From NCBI GenBank assembly GCA_016584495.1, contig WAID01000012.1:372001-436000 (forward strand): a stretch of DNA of 64,000 nucleotides, in the 5' to 3' direction. Under the pieces are notes generated by a model, which was not told the origin of the DNA, ran no database searches, and worked only from the letters and a program-made list of their open reading frames with translations. Origin of the DNA: Celoporthe dispersa. Its lineage: Eukaryota > Ascomycota > Sordariomycetes > Diaporthales > Cryphonectriaceae. This document shows positions 47,005 to 58,649 of the stretch, one piece after another (positions within the stretch are counted from its first letter, which is position 1; every line of letters starts with the position of its first letter). The position numbers were made by a program, and so were the translations under genes.

Positions 47005-48118
47005 CGTGGCGGGGTGCGTAGGGGAGGGTTAGAGGTGCCTCGTGTCGTCTGCGAAGAGGCGCGCATCGGGTACTATGGTCGTAGGCACAGGTCGGTCAGG
47101 AGGCTTGACGTGGTTCGCATCGGACTCGAGGAGGGGGCAGGTGGTTCATCCCATCGTATCTCTCGCAAGACGGCGGGTTTCGAGTATCTGATCCTGCCTG
47201 CAGTGAGCTTTCTTTTTCCTTTCTGGCCTGTGCCCAGATAGATAGACCGAGTAAGGGTCAAATGAGTGAAATTAATGGGTGAAAAGAGAGAAAGGAGAGA
47301 ACGGCAACTGCTGTCGGGGGTCTGTGTGAGAGAGAGAGAGAGAGAGAGATTGTGCCGAGATGCGCTGCGGATGTCACGGCTCGGAGAGTGTCCGGTCGCC
47401 CGGGCTTTGGTCTCAGAATTGCTTGCTTACTACTGTATGGGTATTAGCACACCGACTTCTGCTGCTTGGCTTTTGAGGTTGATTTTCAAAAAAAGAAAAA
47501 AGTATCCGCTGTCACAGGCCAGCTTCAATGTTTCAAGAACGTTTAATTAATCCTAGGCATATATATGATAAAAGGTCACTCGGTACCAGAACGACACATT
47601 GCTATGTTATAAATTAGTAGATGCAACGCTGACTATCCATCCCCCCTTGGTCCCAGGGAAGGGGGGTTTGCAAGGGCTGCTCTGCCAAAGACAGAGAGGG
47701 AGGGACATGCACCGATCAGGCAAGACAATGGTCCACTCAGCTTTGAGGCCTCGTCGTCATTGATGATGTTATTCAGCCCTTGGACTCCAGAGACCACTTG
47801 ATAATCAATATAACCCGCATCACCATCCCGAAAAATAATGTTTCCTAACCGGCCGTATGCTGTACGAGGCCGGATGTATGCCTTGGACAGCCATCCCCAC
47901 CCCCAAGGAGCCTATTTCCCCTCCTTCAAAGAAGCGCCGTAGTCACTATGATCCCATCGCCTCAAGCCCACAGAAGATGACGGTTTGACCCTATACTATG
48001 TGCGATGATGTATAAACAGCCAGAGACGCGAGCCGACCGCTCGCGCTGTTCGGTCCACTTCCTGGCGACCCCTCCTCTGTCCTTCCACGCAGCATAACAA
48101 TCGATCGGCAGGGCTGGA
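47005..48118. other. Intergenic region
   Basis: Transporter promoter side and YPT7 3' side. A (GA)n run near 47330-47349. No gene seen. Confidence 0.6.
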
Positions 48119-49115
48119 TCAGCACGAGCAGCCGTCCCTATCGTTCTCCAGGTGGATGTTGATGGGGTCCTGGGAGAAGTCTCCGCTGAACTCCTCGCTC
48201 TCCTCCTGCTGCAGCGCGTTCCGTGCGATCACCTCAAAGGCCTGCTCGACGTTGATGGCCTCCTTGGCCGAGGTCTCGAAGTAGGGGATGCCGCCCTTGG
48301 ACTGGCAGAAGGTCATGGCTCTCTTGGTGGAGATGACCCGCTTGCTCTCCTCGACGTCGATCTTGTTGCCCAGCACCACGAAGGGGAACGAGTCGGGGTC
48401 CCGCGGCGAGGCCTGGATGAGGAACTCATCGCGCCACGAGTCGAGGGCGTCGAAGGACTTGGAGTTGTTGACGTCGAAGACGAGCACGCAGCAGTCGGCG
48501 CCGCGGTAGAAGGCCACGCCCAGGGACTGGAAGCGCTCCTGTCCGGCAGTGTCCCAGAGCTGTACAGGCACACACACACACTCATACTCAGCATCTTCCT
48601 TCTTGATGTAGCCTGGCTGACAGGGTGGATCTCGTGTTGTTGTTGTTTTGAGGGGGGAGGGGGAGGGGGGGAAGGCTGGGGATCTCGCACCTGCATGGTC
48701 ACTTGTCGGTCGTCGACGAGCACCTCCCTCGTAAGGAAATCGGCACCGATCGTTGCCTTGTAGCTAGCGCTGAACTTCTTGTTGACCTATTTGGAGGCAG
48801 CGCCCTCTGTCAGAACCGCTGGCTGATAACGTGCCATCGCCATGCCGTCGTCGACACAGACCCGGCGCGCAGGGCAGATCGAGTAGCAGGAAAGAGGTGG
48901 GGGTGGGGGTGTCGTACATATTGGTTCATCAAGCTGGTCTTGCCAACACCGCTGTCTCCAAGGATGATCACCTATACACACACACACAGAGCTCGTCAGA
49001 CCTTTTGGTTCTGATCTTGATCTCCTTCTTCCTGTCTCCCTCTCTTCACTACCACAGGAGAGACTGCCCGTCTCGTGCACCATACCTTGAGGAGGACCTT
49101 CTTCCTCGACGACAT
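48119..49115 (-). CDS. YPT7: Rab7-type GTPase
   Basis: Controls fusion of late endosomes, vacuoles and autophagosomes. Exons complement(48119-48559, 48691-48786, 48918-48971, 49086-49115) give 206 residues, the normal Rab7 length. The first exon encodes only MSSRKKVLLK. P-loop GDSGVGKTS (15-23), switch I with KATIGADFLT, switch II DTAGQERFQSLG, NKID and ETSAKEA for guanine binding, and a C-terminal CSC for double geranylgeranylation. All introns are GT/AG and in phase; no lesion. Confidence 0.97.
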
Positions 49116-50077
49116 GTTGGGCGGATTGGATGTGTTGGGGGTCAAAGGCTCGAGGAGGCTTTGTCGATGACGTTTGACTCGTGACCAGCGCGCGTTCCGG
49201 CAGCTGAACCGTGTGAACTTCGCAGGTTGATCGCAGAGGAGGCGCAGCCAAGAGTGTGCTTAGCCGAACAGAGTGGGCAACCAGGAGGGGGAAGCGGAAG
49301 TCGATCGCCTTGTCGTATGTAGAACGTTATCTCAAAGGTTGTAGGTTGACTACGCGGTCACAGCGGTTACGGAGACACAAATACAAAGACAGTGCAACGA
49401 TGACGGGGGAGGGGGCCAGTGCGGACACTGCGGAGGGCCGAGACACTGGGAGGGAAAAGGGTGGGAAGATAGATACTAGCTGCTCAACACTGTAGGTGGG
49501 CTCCACCAGACCACCCACGTACCGTTGCTGTAGTGCTGTGGTGCTATGGTTAGCAGCGGCATCTGTGGCTGGTCTAGCTGATAAGCATAGAGGGGCAGGG
49601 GGTCATAGGCACCTGCTGCAGGGCCCCCAACCCGCGATTAGGTACTAGATGGTAGGGCCAACTTCCAACGCTGCAGCGGGCTTGTGCTAAATTTAGGGGG
49701 GTATCCATGGGTCGGGGGACGAGGGGGGACGGGAGGGGGTCTCTATGGATGGTTGGGCCCCTGCTGTTGGGCTGACCGCTACAGCGTGAGTTGTAACTGA
49801 GCAGACGCCAACCCAACCTCCAAATCGTCGTCATCATCACATCACAATCTGTGAGGAGCCAACCTGCAGGGAGGCTGTTTGGCCTGCTCTCTGTAACCAT
49901 TCCTACCGCCCTCATCCTCTGTGGCCCCCAGCCACAGCTACAGCTGCGATCCAGCAGAGCTCTCGCGGGCGTCCATGAAGCCTGGTCGGCTGAAGGATCG
50001 ACCACCACCGACCACCACCGACCAACCAGCTTCGATGGATCGATAGCAGCAGCTGAAGAGAACCGACCTCCAGCCCG
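49116..50077. other. Divergent intergenic region
   Basis: Promoter region shared by YPT7 (-) and the Mg-chelatase-like gene (+). No additional gene recognised. Confidence 0.6.
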
Positions 50078-51304
50078 ATGGCCGACGATCATGTCCTCGC
50101 CAAGGTGCACTCCCTCAGCGACGTCGAGCTGGCCTGCCTGCTCTCCCTCATTGGCAACGAGCACTGCATGATCAGCACGCCGCCCGGCTGCCTCGACGAG
50201 CTTGTGGCCGAGCTGCAGCTCGTGTCAGAGCGCACCTTTGGCCTCAGGTCAGCCGTGGTCGAGTGCACGCCGCACACCACCCTCGAGGACTTTGCCAGCT
50301 CCCTCCTGCTCCATCCCCACCCGACCTCGCCGGCCACCGCACGGTCCTTCTCTCCGTACCTTGCCCGCTCGGCCCACGATTCCTACTTCCCAGCCGGCCA
50401 CGCGCCCAACCACCATAACCAGGTCTCTCCTCTGACCCCGGTCTCCCCGACCTCGCCGATCTCTGGTGGCCCGCTGCACTCTCAGATAGCCAACGTCGTG
50501 CTGGCGAAGAACCTCGACCAGGCCCCCAAGGCCGTCCAGATCCAGGCGCTCGAGCTGCTGCGGACCCATCGCATCTTCACGCGGACATCGGTCCAGACAG
50601 CTCCCAAGACGTTTATGCTGGTGGCCGTGCTGGGCGCCGAGAGCGGCGGCGAGGCCAGGGTCACACCACATCTGAACGACTTCTTCTACGTGGCCCACTG
50701 GGTTGATCCGGACGCGGAGGGCTTTGCACAGCCATACGGGGACGACGGGTCTTCGCTGGCCTCCTCCGAGCTCAAGGCGGGAGGCAGGGCCGACAAGGAC
50801 GACGATGCCAGCATAGCGAGCGCGGAAAGCGTCGTCAAGCGTCGCAGTCGCGCCAGCGGGAGCCTCTTCCGCAGCCCGACCTCTGTCAGCACGGCAACTC
50901 TGCCCAGGCCGCCCGTCTTCTCCGCGGCCGACCTCACCCAGCTGCGGCAGCTCTCCCACCACGTCTCCGTCGACATCGACGTCACGCGGTACCAGATGAA
51001 CATTGTCTCCTTCCTGCGGATGCATCGTGCCGTGGCTGGCGGGATCACGCCCCAGGCAACGCAACACTTCGAGACGCTCATGAAGAGCCTCGCGCCCCTG
51101 CACGGCGTGGACTACGTCACACCAGCGCTGGTCTGCCTGGCGGCCAGGAAGACCTATCTGCACCGCATCAAGATTGTCGAGCCGGGACGTGAGAGGAGCA
51201 TGCAGTGGGGGAGTGACCTGGATGCTGTTGAGAGGCTGCTCGAGGGCTGGGGCCCGGAAGACGTCGTGGAGGATGTGCTGCAGTCAGTAGGCGCGCCGGT
51301 GTAA
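50078..51304 (+). CDS. Fungal magnesium-chelatase/AAA-lid-like protein
   Basis: Function unknown in fungi. A single-exon 408-residue protein whose layout resembles Pezizomycotina proteins annotated as magnesium-chelatase-like; this is a recollection of the family and moderately sure. The C-terminal half (HHVSVDIDVTRYQMNIVSFL, HRAVAGGITPQA, then VDYVTPALVCLAARKTYLH) looks like the helical lid domain of MoxR/ChlI-type AAA+ ATPases. I see no Walker A motif, so it probably does not hydrolyse ATP alone. The middle is a Ser/Asp-rich linker (about 220-275). The start codon is the first ATG after a stop-rich leader, and no frameshift is needed. Confidence 0.7.
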   Translation: MADDHVLAKVHSLSDVELACLLSLIGNEHCMISTPPGCLDELVAELQLVSERTFGLRSAVVECTPHTTLEDFASSLLLHPHPTSPATARSFSPYLARSAHDSYFPAGHAPNHHNQVSPLTPVSPTSPISGGPLHSQIANVVLAKNLDQAPKAVQIQALELLRTHRIFTRTSVQTAPKTFMLVAVLGAESGGEARVTPHLNDFFYVAHWVDPDAEGFAQPYGDDGSSLASSELKAGGRADKDDDASIASAESVVKRRSRASGSLFRSPTSVSTATLPRPPVFSAADLTQLRQLSHHVSVDIDVTRYQMNIVSFLRMHRAVAGGITPQATQHFETLMKSLAPLHGVDYVTPALVCLAARKTYLHRIKIVEPGRERSMQWGSDLDAVERLLEGWGPEDVVEDVLQSVGAPV

Positions 51305-52025
51305 CCAGCCAGGCTTCCGCATTGCTATACTACCCAGAGATACCCATTGCATCTTAGAGCACTGCACATCTGTGGGCCTTGTGTACATAATTTACCCCCA
51401 ACCCCTGACACACACGGATCTCCTCATCACCTTTCGATTGTGGCGTGACGGAGGCGGTGACACTGTGATCCGCCCTTACGCTCGAGCCTGGTCTGCACTG
51501 CAGGTGCTTTCAGCAAACGTGTCCATGAAGCCGTAAGAAGCGAAAGGCAACCGCCAAACCAAATCCTCCAGAGCGTCCGAGCGTCATACGGAATAAAGAT
51601 ATATGAAAAGGCTTAATCAGCATATTCCCACTTTTCTGACAACACAGCCTCGCAAACCCTCGCAGACCAACAACGTGTCTCATCTCTGCTTATTCTTCCC
51701 ATAAAGTCAGGCGGTTCTCTGATTCATTCCGCCTGGCCCACCCAGCCAAAGAGAAATCGTGTCTTCTTTTTTTTCAAAAAAGGTCAGGACTATATCTACT
51801 ACCCTCAAGCACCGTTGACAATCACCTGCTCTGTGGCCTGTTGTTCTACACATCTTGCTCCCGAACCTCTCTCGCCAAGAAATCTCACCGCCAACCTGTC
51901 ACCAGGGAGGTTTTCCTTTCGAGCTCGCAACCTTCTCGCACACACAAATACAATACACACACCCTACTGCAAAAGACGCCCAACTCCAAAAGAAAGAAAG
52001 GAAAGGAGAAACAGTCACTCCCAAG
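51305..52025. other. Intergenic region
   Basis: Contains the 3' side of the previous gene and the promoter of the DUF1748 gene. Nothing else recognised. Confidence 0.6.
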
Positions 52026-52433
52026 ATGCCTTTCGGTTTCATCCCCGACACCCTCTTTCTCGCCATCCTCACATCCACCATCCTCGCAGGCCTCCGCCGC
52101 GCCACAGGCCTGACCTTCCAGACCCAGCAGCTCATCGCCAACCCCACCGGCGCCAAGGCCTTCTCGATCTACCTCGGGTCAGGCGAGTGGCTGTTTGACA
52201 GGCTGGCGGGCTGGGCCAAAGGGAGCAAGTACTTCAAGTATGACCCCAGCGTCACGGTCAGCGAGGTGAAGAGCCAGGTCAGCGGGTTCGCGGAGGGCAT
52301 GAAGGTCGCAGCGGCGCTGGTGGGGGGAATTTGGAGGGGCGGGCGGCGCCACGGCGGCCAAGGAGGAGTAGTAGCAGCAGCAGAGGGAGGAGTGAGGGGC
52401 CGGAGGCGACTGAAGAAGAGAAGAAGGGGGTAG
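52026..52433 (+). CDS. DUF1748 family small protein, probable indel near its end
   Basis: Small conserved fungal protein, often reported as mitochondrial; function unknown. The start is the ATG of MPFGFIPD. The DUF1748-like core is PDTLFLAILTSTILAGLRRATGL's hydrophobic N-terminal segment, then IYLGSGEWLFDRL. As written the frame runs 135 residues and ends in an unusual Arg/Gly-rich tail. If one G is removed from the run of six at 52322-52327, the frame instead gives EFGGAGGATAAKEE and stops at 52371 (114 residues), a tail more like that of a normal protein. I favour the shorter form. Confidence 0.7.
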   Translation: MPFGFIPDTLFLAILTSTILAGLRRATGLTFQTQQLIANPTGAKAFSIYLGSGEWLFDRLAGWAKGSKYFKYDPSVTVSEVKSQVSGFAEGMKVAAALVGGIWRGGRRHGGQGGVVAAAEGGVRGRRRLKKRRRG

Positions 52434-53920
52434 GGAGAGGAGAACACCTCATGGAGACTCACCTGATGGAGATCATAGGCCAAGAATAAGTGAGGGGGGA
52501 GAGGAGGGTGTGAGGCTCGGCAGGTCTAGGATTTAGTGGGAGGTTCAGCATAAGATAGGCTGCCGAAGACTCACTTGCTGTACAGGGCCGGACTTTTTCT
52601 CCTTGAAATAGACTTGGGGTTGTATACTTAAGTAGGTTAAGCACCAGCCTTTACCTAAATATGACTGTGGGTTGCTAGAGAGCCAGCAGGGGGGCATTAT
52701 ACACACATAGTATTAATTTGCCACCACACCTCTGAGCAGGTAGTCATCATTCCCTACTCTGTGAGCCATGAGCTCAACAGAGGGTTTTTATTTTCGTGAT
52801 GAAAGGCGTGAGAGTTAATGTTGTCTCTTCTGCTACCCACACAGAACTGTAGACTAGATCCTCCTCAAGCTCAAGCTCAATCAAGAATCCTAAAGCAGCA
52901 CCTCAAGCTTGTACTTGTCAGGGACAAGCTGTTGCCAGGAACACCTGATGGCTGGGGAGAACTGCACAAACTAATCCAGAGATCACAGCCCTATCATCGA
53001 CATGCAGTTCATACATATGTCTCAAGATCTTGAGATATTTGGATTCCTTGCGGCCTCCCACAGACAGCAAAAAGATCTGCATAGCTTGTTCTCATAAGGC
53101 TAGCAAACAAGGCGTGATAATGATTCATATATAATGTATAAGGTCTGCAAAGGCAAAGAAGAGGGACAAACACTATTTGACTGAGCACTGGGGCCAATAG
53201 CAAAAAAACTCTGATGCCCACAAGGCAGACACGTGGACTGCCTAGCCAGTGACTTTTGCATATTTTATAATTAAATAGTGACTTGCAGCTCCGGTTGAAT
53301 ATAGCGAAAATTATCAGGAGATAGATATTATTTCAGGCTTTATCGGCATCCTTGAATTGCCCTATCCTACATATACACAAGGCACAGTGTCTAATCATAC
53401 ATGTGCGTCAGTGTGTCATGTATATCCTTTCATGAATATCATCGTCACTCAGTCTTCATTAATCAAAATGCAACTTGTATCTGATTCAGCAAATCTCACT
53501 TCACAAAAGATTTTACACCACAATAGGATTATTTCAAGATTATCTTAGCCTTGGATCTTTGTACATCATGATTCAGGAAGCTTCTGACTCATTACATTAT
53601 CATGGTGAACAAAAGATTCTTTATATCTCCAGAAAGAACATATCATCTCCAAGCCATCAGTCTACCATCATCCGATCCCAGCAAAGGCTATTATTCTATA
53701 CAGCATAATGGATGTCTGTTTGTCAGTGTGATGTTCATTACACCGAGTGGGATGAGATGACAACTATATGTAAAGGCGCTGCAAGTGGAAGCAGGCCGGT
53801 CTCTCGGCGTCCCTTGTCTCCTACCAGGAAGTCTCTGAGTAGGGCACCCAGCCAAGGACCACCCCTCCTGAGCCTCCTATAGAGCCAGTCTGGGTCGCTT
53901 ACCTAGGGCTGTCCTCTACC
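52434..53920. other. Low-GC intergenic region
   Basis: 1.5 kb of reduced GC, especially about 52,800-53,750, with no recognisable gene. It could be an old degraded repeat. Confidence 0.5.
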
Positions 53921-54554
53921 ATGGCAATTCCCACCAATCCTTGCCAGCTTTGCCCTGGCTGCAACAACGAGGTTGGCTGCCAGTACCCTGGTGAGCCAAC
54001 CGACAGCATCCAATTCCTGACCATCCATCAGATGAGGGTCAATCGAACCCCATGCAATATTCCCTTTTGCCCCGTCCACCTTGACTGGAAGGATGTGCCA
54101 GAAGAGCAACCTCAAGCCAAAGCACAGCGCCCGCCCGGGGGTTCAGCTGGTGCCCAGGAAGGAAGGGCGAACGGTGGCGGCGTCGTCAGAGTGCCTATTG
54201 CGCCCCAGCCGCCCCCTGTACAAGCCGTGCGCTCTCAAGTCGGAGTCCCTCGAGCCCGAACACCTCAGACAGGGGCTACTAGAGCCTCAAGCCCTTCCAA
54301 ACGAACCAGCCACCGCAACGCCTTCACGGACGACGAGAACCGCCAGATCCTCCTGTGGCGGTCTCAGGGCTATACTTGGGTCCAAATGGAGGCAGTAAGT
54401 GTGCGACACACTCCCTGGGCTCCCTTGATAAGCTGTCATCTAGGTAGTAAGCTGAACTGCTCTTGTTCTATAGATGATGGACGGTCGCCACACTCGCCGT
54501 TCTATCGAGTCAAAGTGGAGGGACCTCAACGACCTGCGCGGTCGTTCCAAGTGA
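53921..54554 (+). CDS. Small Cys-rich protein with a C-terminal Myb/SANT-like domain
   Basis: Possible DNA-binding regulator; not a family I can name. Exons 53921-54394 and 54474-54554, with a GTAAGT donor and TATAG acceptor (79-nt intron), give 184 residues. The N-terminus has Cys8, Cys11, Cys14, Cys20, then Cys45, Cys50 and His53, a spacing that could bind zinc. A Pro/Ala/Arg-rich linker follows. The end carries a Myb-like helical unit: FTDDENRQILLWRSQGYTW joined by splicing to MMDGRHTRRSIESKW, with tryptophans at the expected places. Splicing is needed to complete the domain, which supports the intron. Its surroundings are low in GC and empty of other genes. Confidence 0.65.
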
Positions 54555-55849
54555 TCCGCCTACATCTTCATCACCACCCCCAATCGACCCTGGGCTTCCA
54601 CTACAAAGTTTGTGCAACCTTTGCTCCGCCATCGTATTCTCAACCTATACTAACATACCAACCATTAGGACCTAAGGCTGAGAGAGACGCTGACGGTGAA
54701 CACGATCACCTCAATCCATGAATTTGGAGGGCTCTTCGGGCTCCCCTCCCTCATCAGACGATATCACGCCCTTGCCATCAATTGCTGAGAACCAGTAATG
54801 ATTACGACCAAAACTCACATGATCTCTTTTATACCTTCTCCTCTGCTTCCTCATGCTTGATGCTTTGCTTTGTGCACTTCCAGTTCCTCGAAATCTTGGT
54901 GTTGGTGACAGCAAACCCCTCCTAGCAGGCGCACGATTGAGCACAGATTTTTCTATTTCTACATTTGTACTGGTGGTAAAACTTTGGCAGGCTTACTATC
55001 TCCATCACCATGTCTTGATCTGTTTAGAGCCATGACCACATTTGAGACCAAGCAATTTGTTACTGGCAATCAAATCGAGTAAGAAACATCCTGGAGACCA
55101 AGACGTGACTGGCGTGAGCCCTTAGCCTTATGGAATTTGGGACCTGCTCTAGGTTGTGGCCTCTCCTTGTCTCAGGTCACTGACCACAGCAGCTTCCAGT
55201 CTTCCCAGGGTGACCTTCAGCTAGAGGTGTCTAAGGCAGTTGACACCTCTCTTTGGGAACTGCCCTGACTGCCTATGCGATGAGTATGATTCTCTCCTTA
55301 CTATTTTCCATGGCAAGAGCAAGCTGACAAAAGCAAGCAGAGACAGTCGCCCACTGCTTTTCACTGGTGGTTAAGTCCGAGGCTTCGGTGGTAGCACCGT
55401 AGATGAGAGACAGTTTGTGCTGATTATGTCAAGTCTTTGCTGTGGGAAATGTGCCTCGCAGACGATGGCGAAGTGGCCCGCCCCCTCCGTATTTGCGCCC
55501 TGCGAGGGGCCAAGGCGTCTATGCAGTCCCTGGCTAAGTAAGTATGGAGCACGGCCCTCCTTGACCCCAACCCATCCGGCCTTCCATCATTATGACGCCT
55601 TCGTCTTCGTATCGTCAAAATCCCCACCTCGTCACGATGTCATCCACCCGTTCATAATGCGCGAAAGTGATTTCCTGCTCATCCACCCCGAACGCCCGGA
55701 TGAAATGCCACAAGCTTCTATGATACGTGTGGGGAAGAACCCCAGACCGTTCAGGGCTCTTGTCCATCCGTTGAGATAATACCTCGTCTAGTGAAACATG
55801 CGTAAAAAGGAACCTCCTCTTGATATGATTATAATTCTGATATCCCCTC
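54555..55849. other. Intergenic region
   Basis: 1.3 kb with no supported gene. A 120-codon open frame at 55417-55779 has no motif I recognise and partly overlaps a minus-strand frame; not called. Confidence 0.5.
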
Positions 55850-57649
55850 CTAATGGATCTCAGTGACCTTGCACTGCCATCCGGAAGTTTGTGACAACAG
55901 AGGCAAGCTGGGCTCGGTTGTTAGAATCTCGCACACAGGGCGTGAAATAGGATAAGAGACGACTCACCTGGCACCCAAGCACCAACCCAGTTCGTTGTCC
56001 TTGATCTTCTTGGCAATCTTGACCTCCCGGTCTATGGGCATGTCGTACCCCGTGTGGGCAAGCGCAATCATGAAGCTAAGGTCCATGCAGTGCTCGGGCC
56101 TGTCACGCAACTCCTCGAGCGCACCACCCACACTCGTGAACAGATCCCAGTCCCTCTCGCCGCCGCAGACCTTGTTCGCAAGCTCCTGCATCTCCCTAAG
56201 CGTGAAGGAGTCGGGCATCCCCAGCGGCTGGGTGCGGTCGTAGAAGTACGAGAGGAAGTAGATGTCTTCGGTCGCGAACGTCTTGGCGATGGCAGGCTGG
56301 TGTACGCCGTTGAACGAGCATGGCGCAAGCTTGCACTCGGCATCCTTCTTCAGGATCTTTTCGGAGAGGCTGCGGCACTGTGCTGGGGCGCCGCCGGTAG
56401 ACGGGCCGGTGAAGTTGAACTCGCGCGAGGCGCCCAGGGGGTGGTCGTCACCAAGCTTGACGGACACGACCTTGGACATGCCGGAGGCGAAGCACGGGTT
56501 CACAATGGGTTTCGAGAGCCACGACCGCTCGGTCTGGTAGGCCTCGTACACCTCGCTCACCAGCTGCGCAAATATGGCATCGCGTGCGCTCATCAGGCCA
56601 TAGCCCAGGTGAGAGTGCTGGTAGAGGGTGAAGTGGCGGCCACCAAAGTCCAGGTCGTACTTGTGGTCGCCCTCGGCCATCTTGGAGGGGGAGACCTCCG
56701 TCGGTCAGGCCCTTGAAGTTGGGCTGAAAGACGATCTGCGTCGAGCCGCCGCCCAGGTCGAAGACGGCTGCGGTGTTGCTCTCGTCTGGCCCGCCGATGT
56801 TGCCCAGCAGATAGTTGGTTGTGATCCACGCGTACACGCCCTCGTCGGAGCCGTCCATGATAGCAACGCCATCGTTCTCTGCCGAGACGACGGGGAAGGG
56901 GTACTTGTCCTCGAGATGGGCGCGTACGGCGTCGAGGATCTTCTGGGACTTCTCGGGCCCGAGCAGTCGCAGGCCGGCCGTGGCCTTGACGGCGACGGGG
57001 GAGCAGCGCTTGAGCTTGTCGGGGACTGTCTCCAGGGCGGCCTCCATCAGGATGTCCAAGCTCTCCGCGGCAGCCTGGGGGTCATCCGGGTATGCGCTCA
57101 GCCCGCTGCTCTTGCCATCGATCTTCTTGGTCATCTTGAAGACCTCGTCCTCCAGCTCGGGGGTGGGGCCGCAGTTGTTGAACTTGTAGACGTGGATGCG
57201 CGAGCCCGTGCTCCCTGCGTCGATCATGTTGACATACTGGACGATGGGCTTGTCCTTGGAGTAGGACTGCGTACACCTATCGGTGCCGTACGATGCGTCG
57301 GTAGGGACCTGGCCGCCGGTGGAAGGACCTGCGGAGGTGCGAAAGAATGTATGCGTCAGCCGTCGGTTGCCCCTCCTGCGGCCCCCATGTCTCGAGTCGT
57401 CAAGAGAGCAGACTTACCTCCGCGGTAGACATCGACGCCGGTCGGGGCGAGGTAGTAGATGGCGAAGACGAAGATGAAGAGGATGGCCCCGGTCTTGAAC
57501 CAGCGCGTCTTCTGCGCCTGGGACATCATGTCGTTCTTGAGTTTCTCCAGGATGCCTGCCTGTCGGCGTTCGTGGCCGTATCTGTCTGGCTTCTCGTGAG
57601 GATCGTGGGCAACTTGCTTGATCGGCAAGGAGACGGAGGTTCGTCGCAT
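55850..57649 (-). CDS. GDA1: Golgi guanosine diphosphatase / apyrase, one apparent indel
   Basis: Type II Golgi membrane enzyme that hydrolyses GDP after mannosyl transfer, allowing GDP-mannose exchange. Exons complement(55850-55907, 55968-57328, 57418-57649). The final 19-residue exon completes NELGWCLGAS and ends in KVTEIH; its intron has GTGAGT, CTAAC and CCAG signals. Membrane anchor FKTGAILFIFVFAIYYLA at about 51-68. Apyrase regions: IDAGSTGSRIHVYKF, VKATAGLRLL, and VFDLGGGSTQIVF. Near 56700 the frame changes: one extra G in CGGAGG, after which SPSKMAEGDHKYDL follows. About 549 residues when this is allowed. The apyrase residues before the shift are intact, so the enzyme is probably functional. 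Confidence 0.92.
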
Positions 57650-58649
57650 ATGGAACGGGCGATCCCCTCCTCAAGGGAAAGTAGGTGGGAGGGAGAGGAG
57701 GACCGGGCGTTGCCTCGTCCTATGTCGTTTAGATGGGGTGGCGGATTCGAGCACAAGCCACGAAGCCCATTAAACGCGATAAGCAAATAAGAACAACCGA
57801 AGCGAGAGACAAGAAAAGGTTTCACGACAAGCTTAAACAGCGTCCCATGCACACGACGGGACGGGAGCGAGGGAGGAAGGGTGGGGGGAGGGTATATTGA
57901 GCTGGCACGTGGGAAGGAAAAGAAGGGAAAAGGAAAAAAAGAAGAAAAAGGGGGTGGAAGAAGGTGTCGACGTCAAGGTTGTGTGTCTAGACTGAACTGA
58001 CTGAATTGAATTGCATGGTACAAGAGTATGGGCATGCAGAATTTCCAATCTGGCCTGGCGCGTGGCCTAATCAACCTCCAACCAACGGCCTCAGCCTCCT
58101 TGTCTTCCCCCCCAAGAATGGCCCAAGGATGGACCCTGGCCTGCCTGCCTGCCCCTGTACTTATGGTTATTGCCGTGCTATGAGGTCTTCAATAGGGGGT
58201 GGGTCAGATTTTAACCTAAATTTGAGCATAGGTGTGGCGCGTCACCAATGAACGTTGCCTAGCGGCTGACTTCAGCCACACGCACATCCCCTTCCCGCCA
58301 ACCCTGATCCTGGCCTTCTCTTGAGGGCCCTTTGAGCCTGGGTGGCTCTTGTTCGACGAGGTTCGATGCATGGCGGATGACGATGCATCAGTCCTTTGGC
58401 AGCCTTAAACGTCGTGCGCGTCTCACCTGCTGCCTTCCAACCGCATCACGACTGCCACCACAAATATCAGCCTCCGCCCACAACATTGCACCTTCCTCAA
58501 CCCCGCCCCCCCCACCCACTCGCCTATCTATAAACAGTGGCGCGTTGACGAGGCAAGTACACTGTATTCTTTCTTTCTGTCTTTTGTATTCTGCCCACCT
58601 CGATCATACCAGACTGCACATCTCCGCCTCGGCTCCTCAAACCTCGACC
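57650..58649. other. Bidirectional promoter region
   Basis: 1.0 kb between the starts of GDA1 (-) and the PPPDE-thioredoxin gene (+). No additional gene seen. Confidence 0.6.

Noticed and set aside
55417..55779. 120-codon open frame
   Set aside because: No recognisable motif or splice context and overlaps other frames; not enough support.
58355..58385. tRNA B-box-like GGTTCGATGC
   Set aside because: No A box at a suitable distance and no cloverleaf could be folded by eye. No other tRNA or 5S rRNA gene was noticed in the window.
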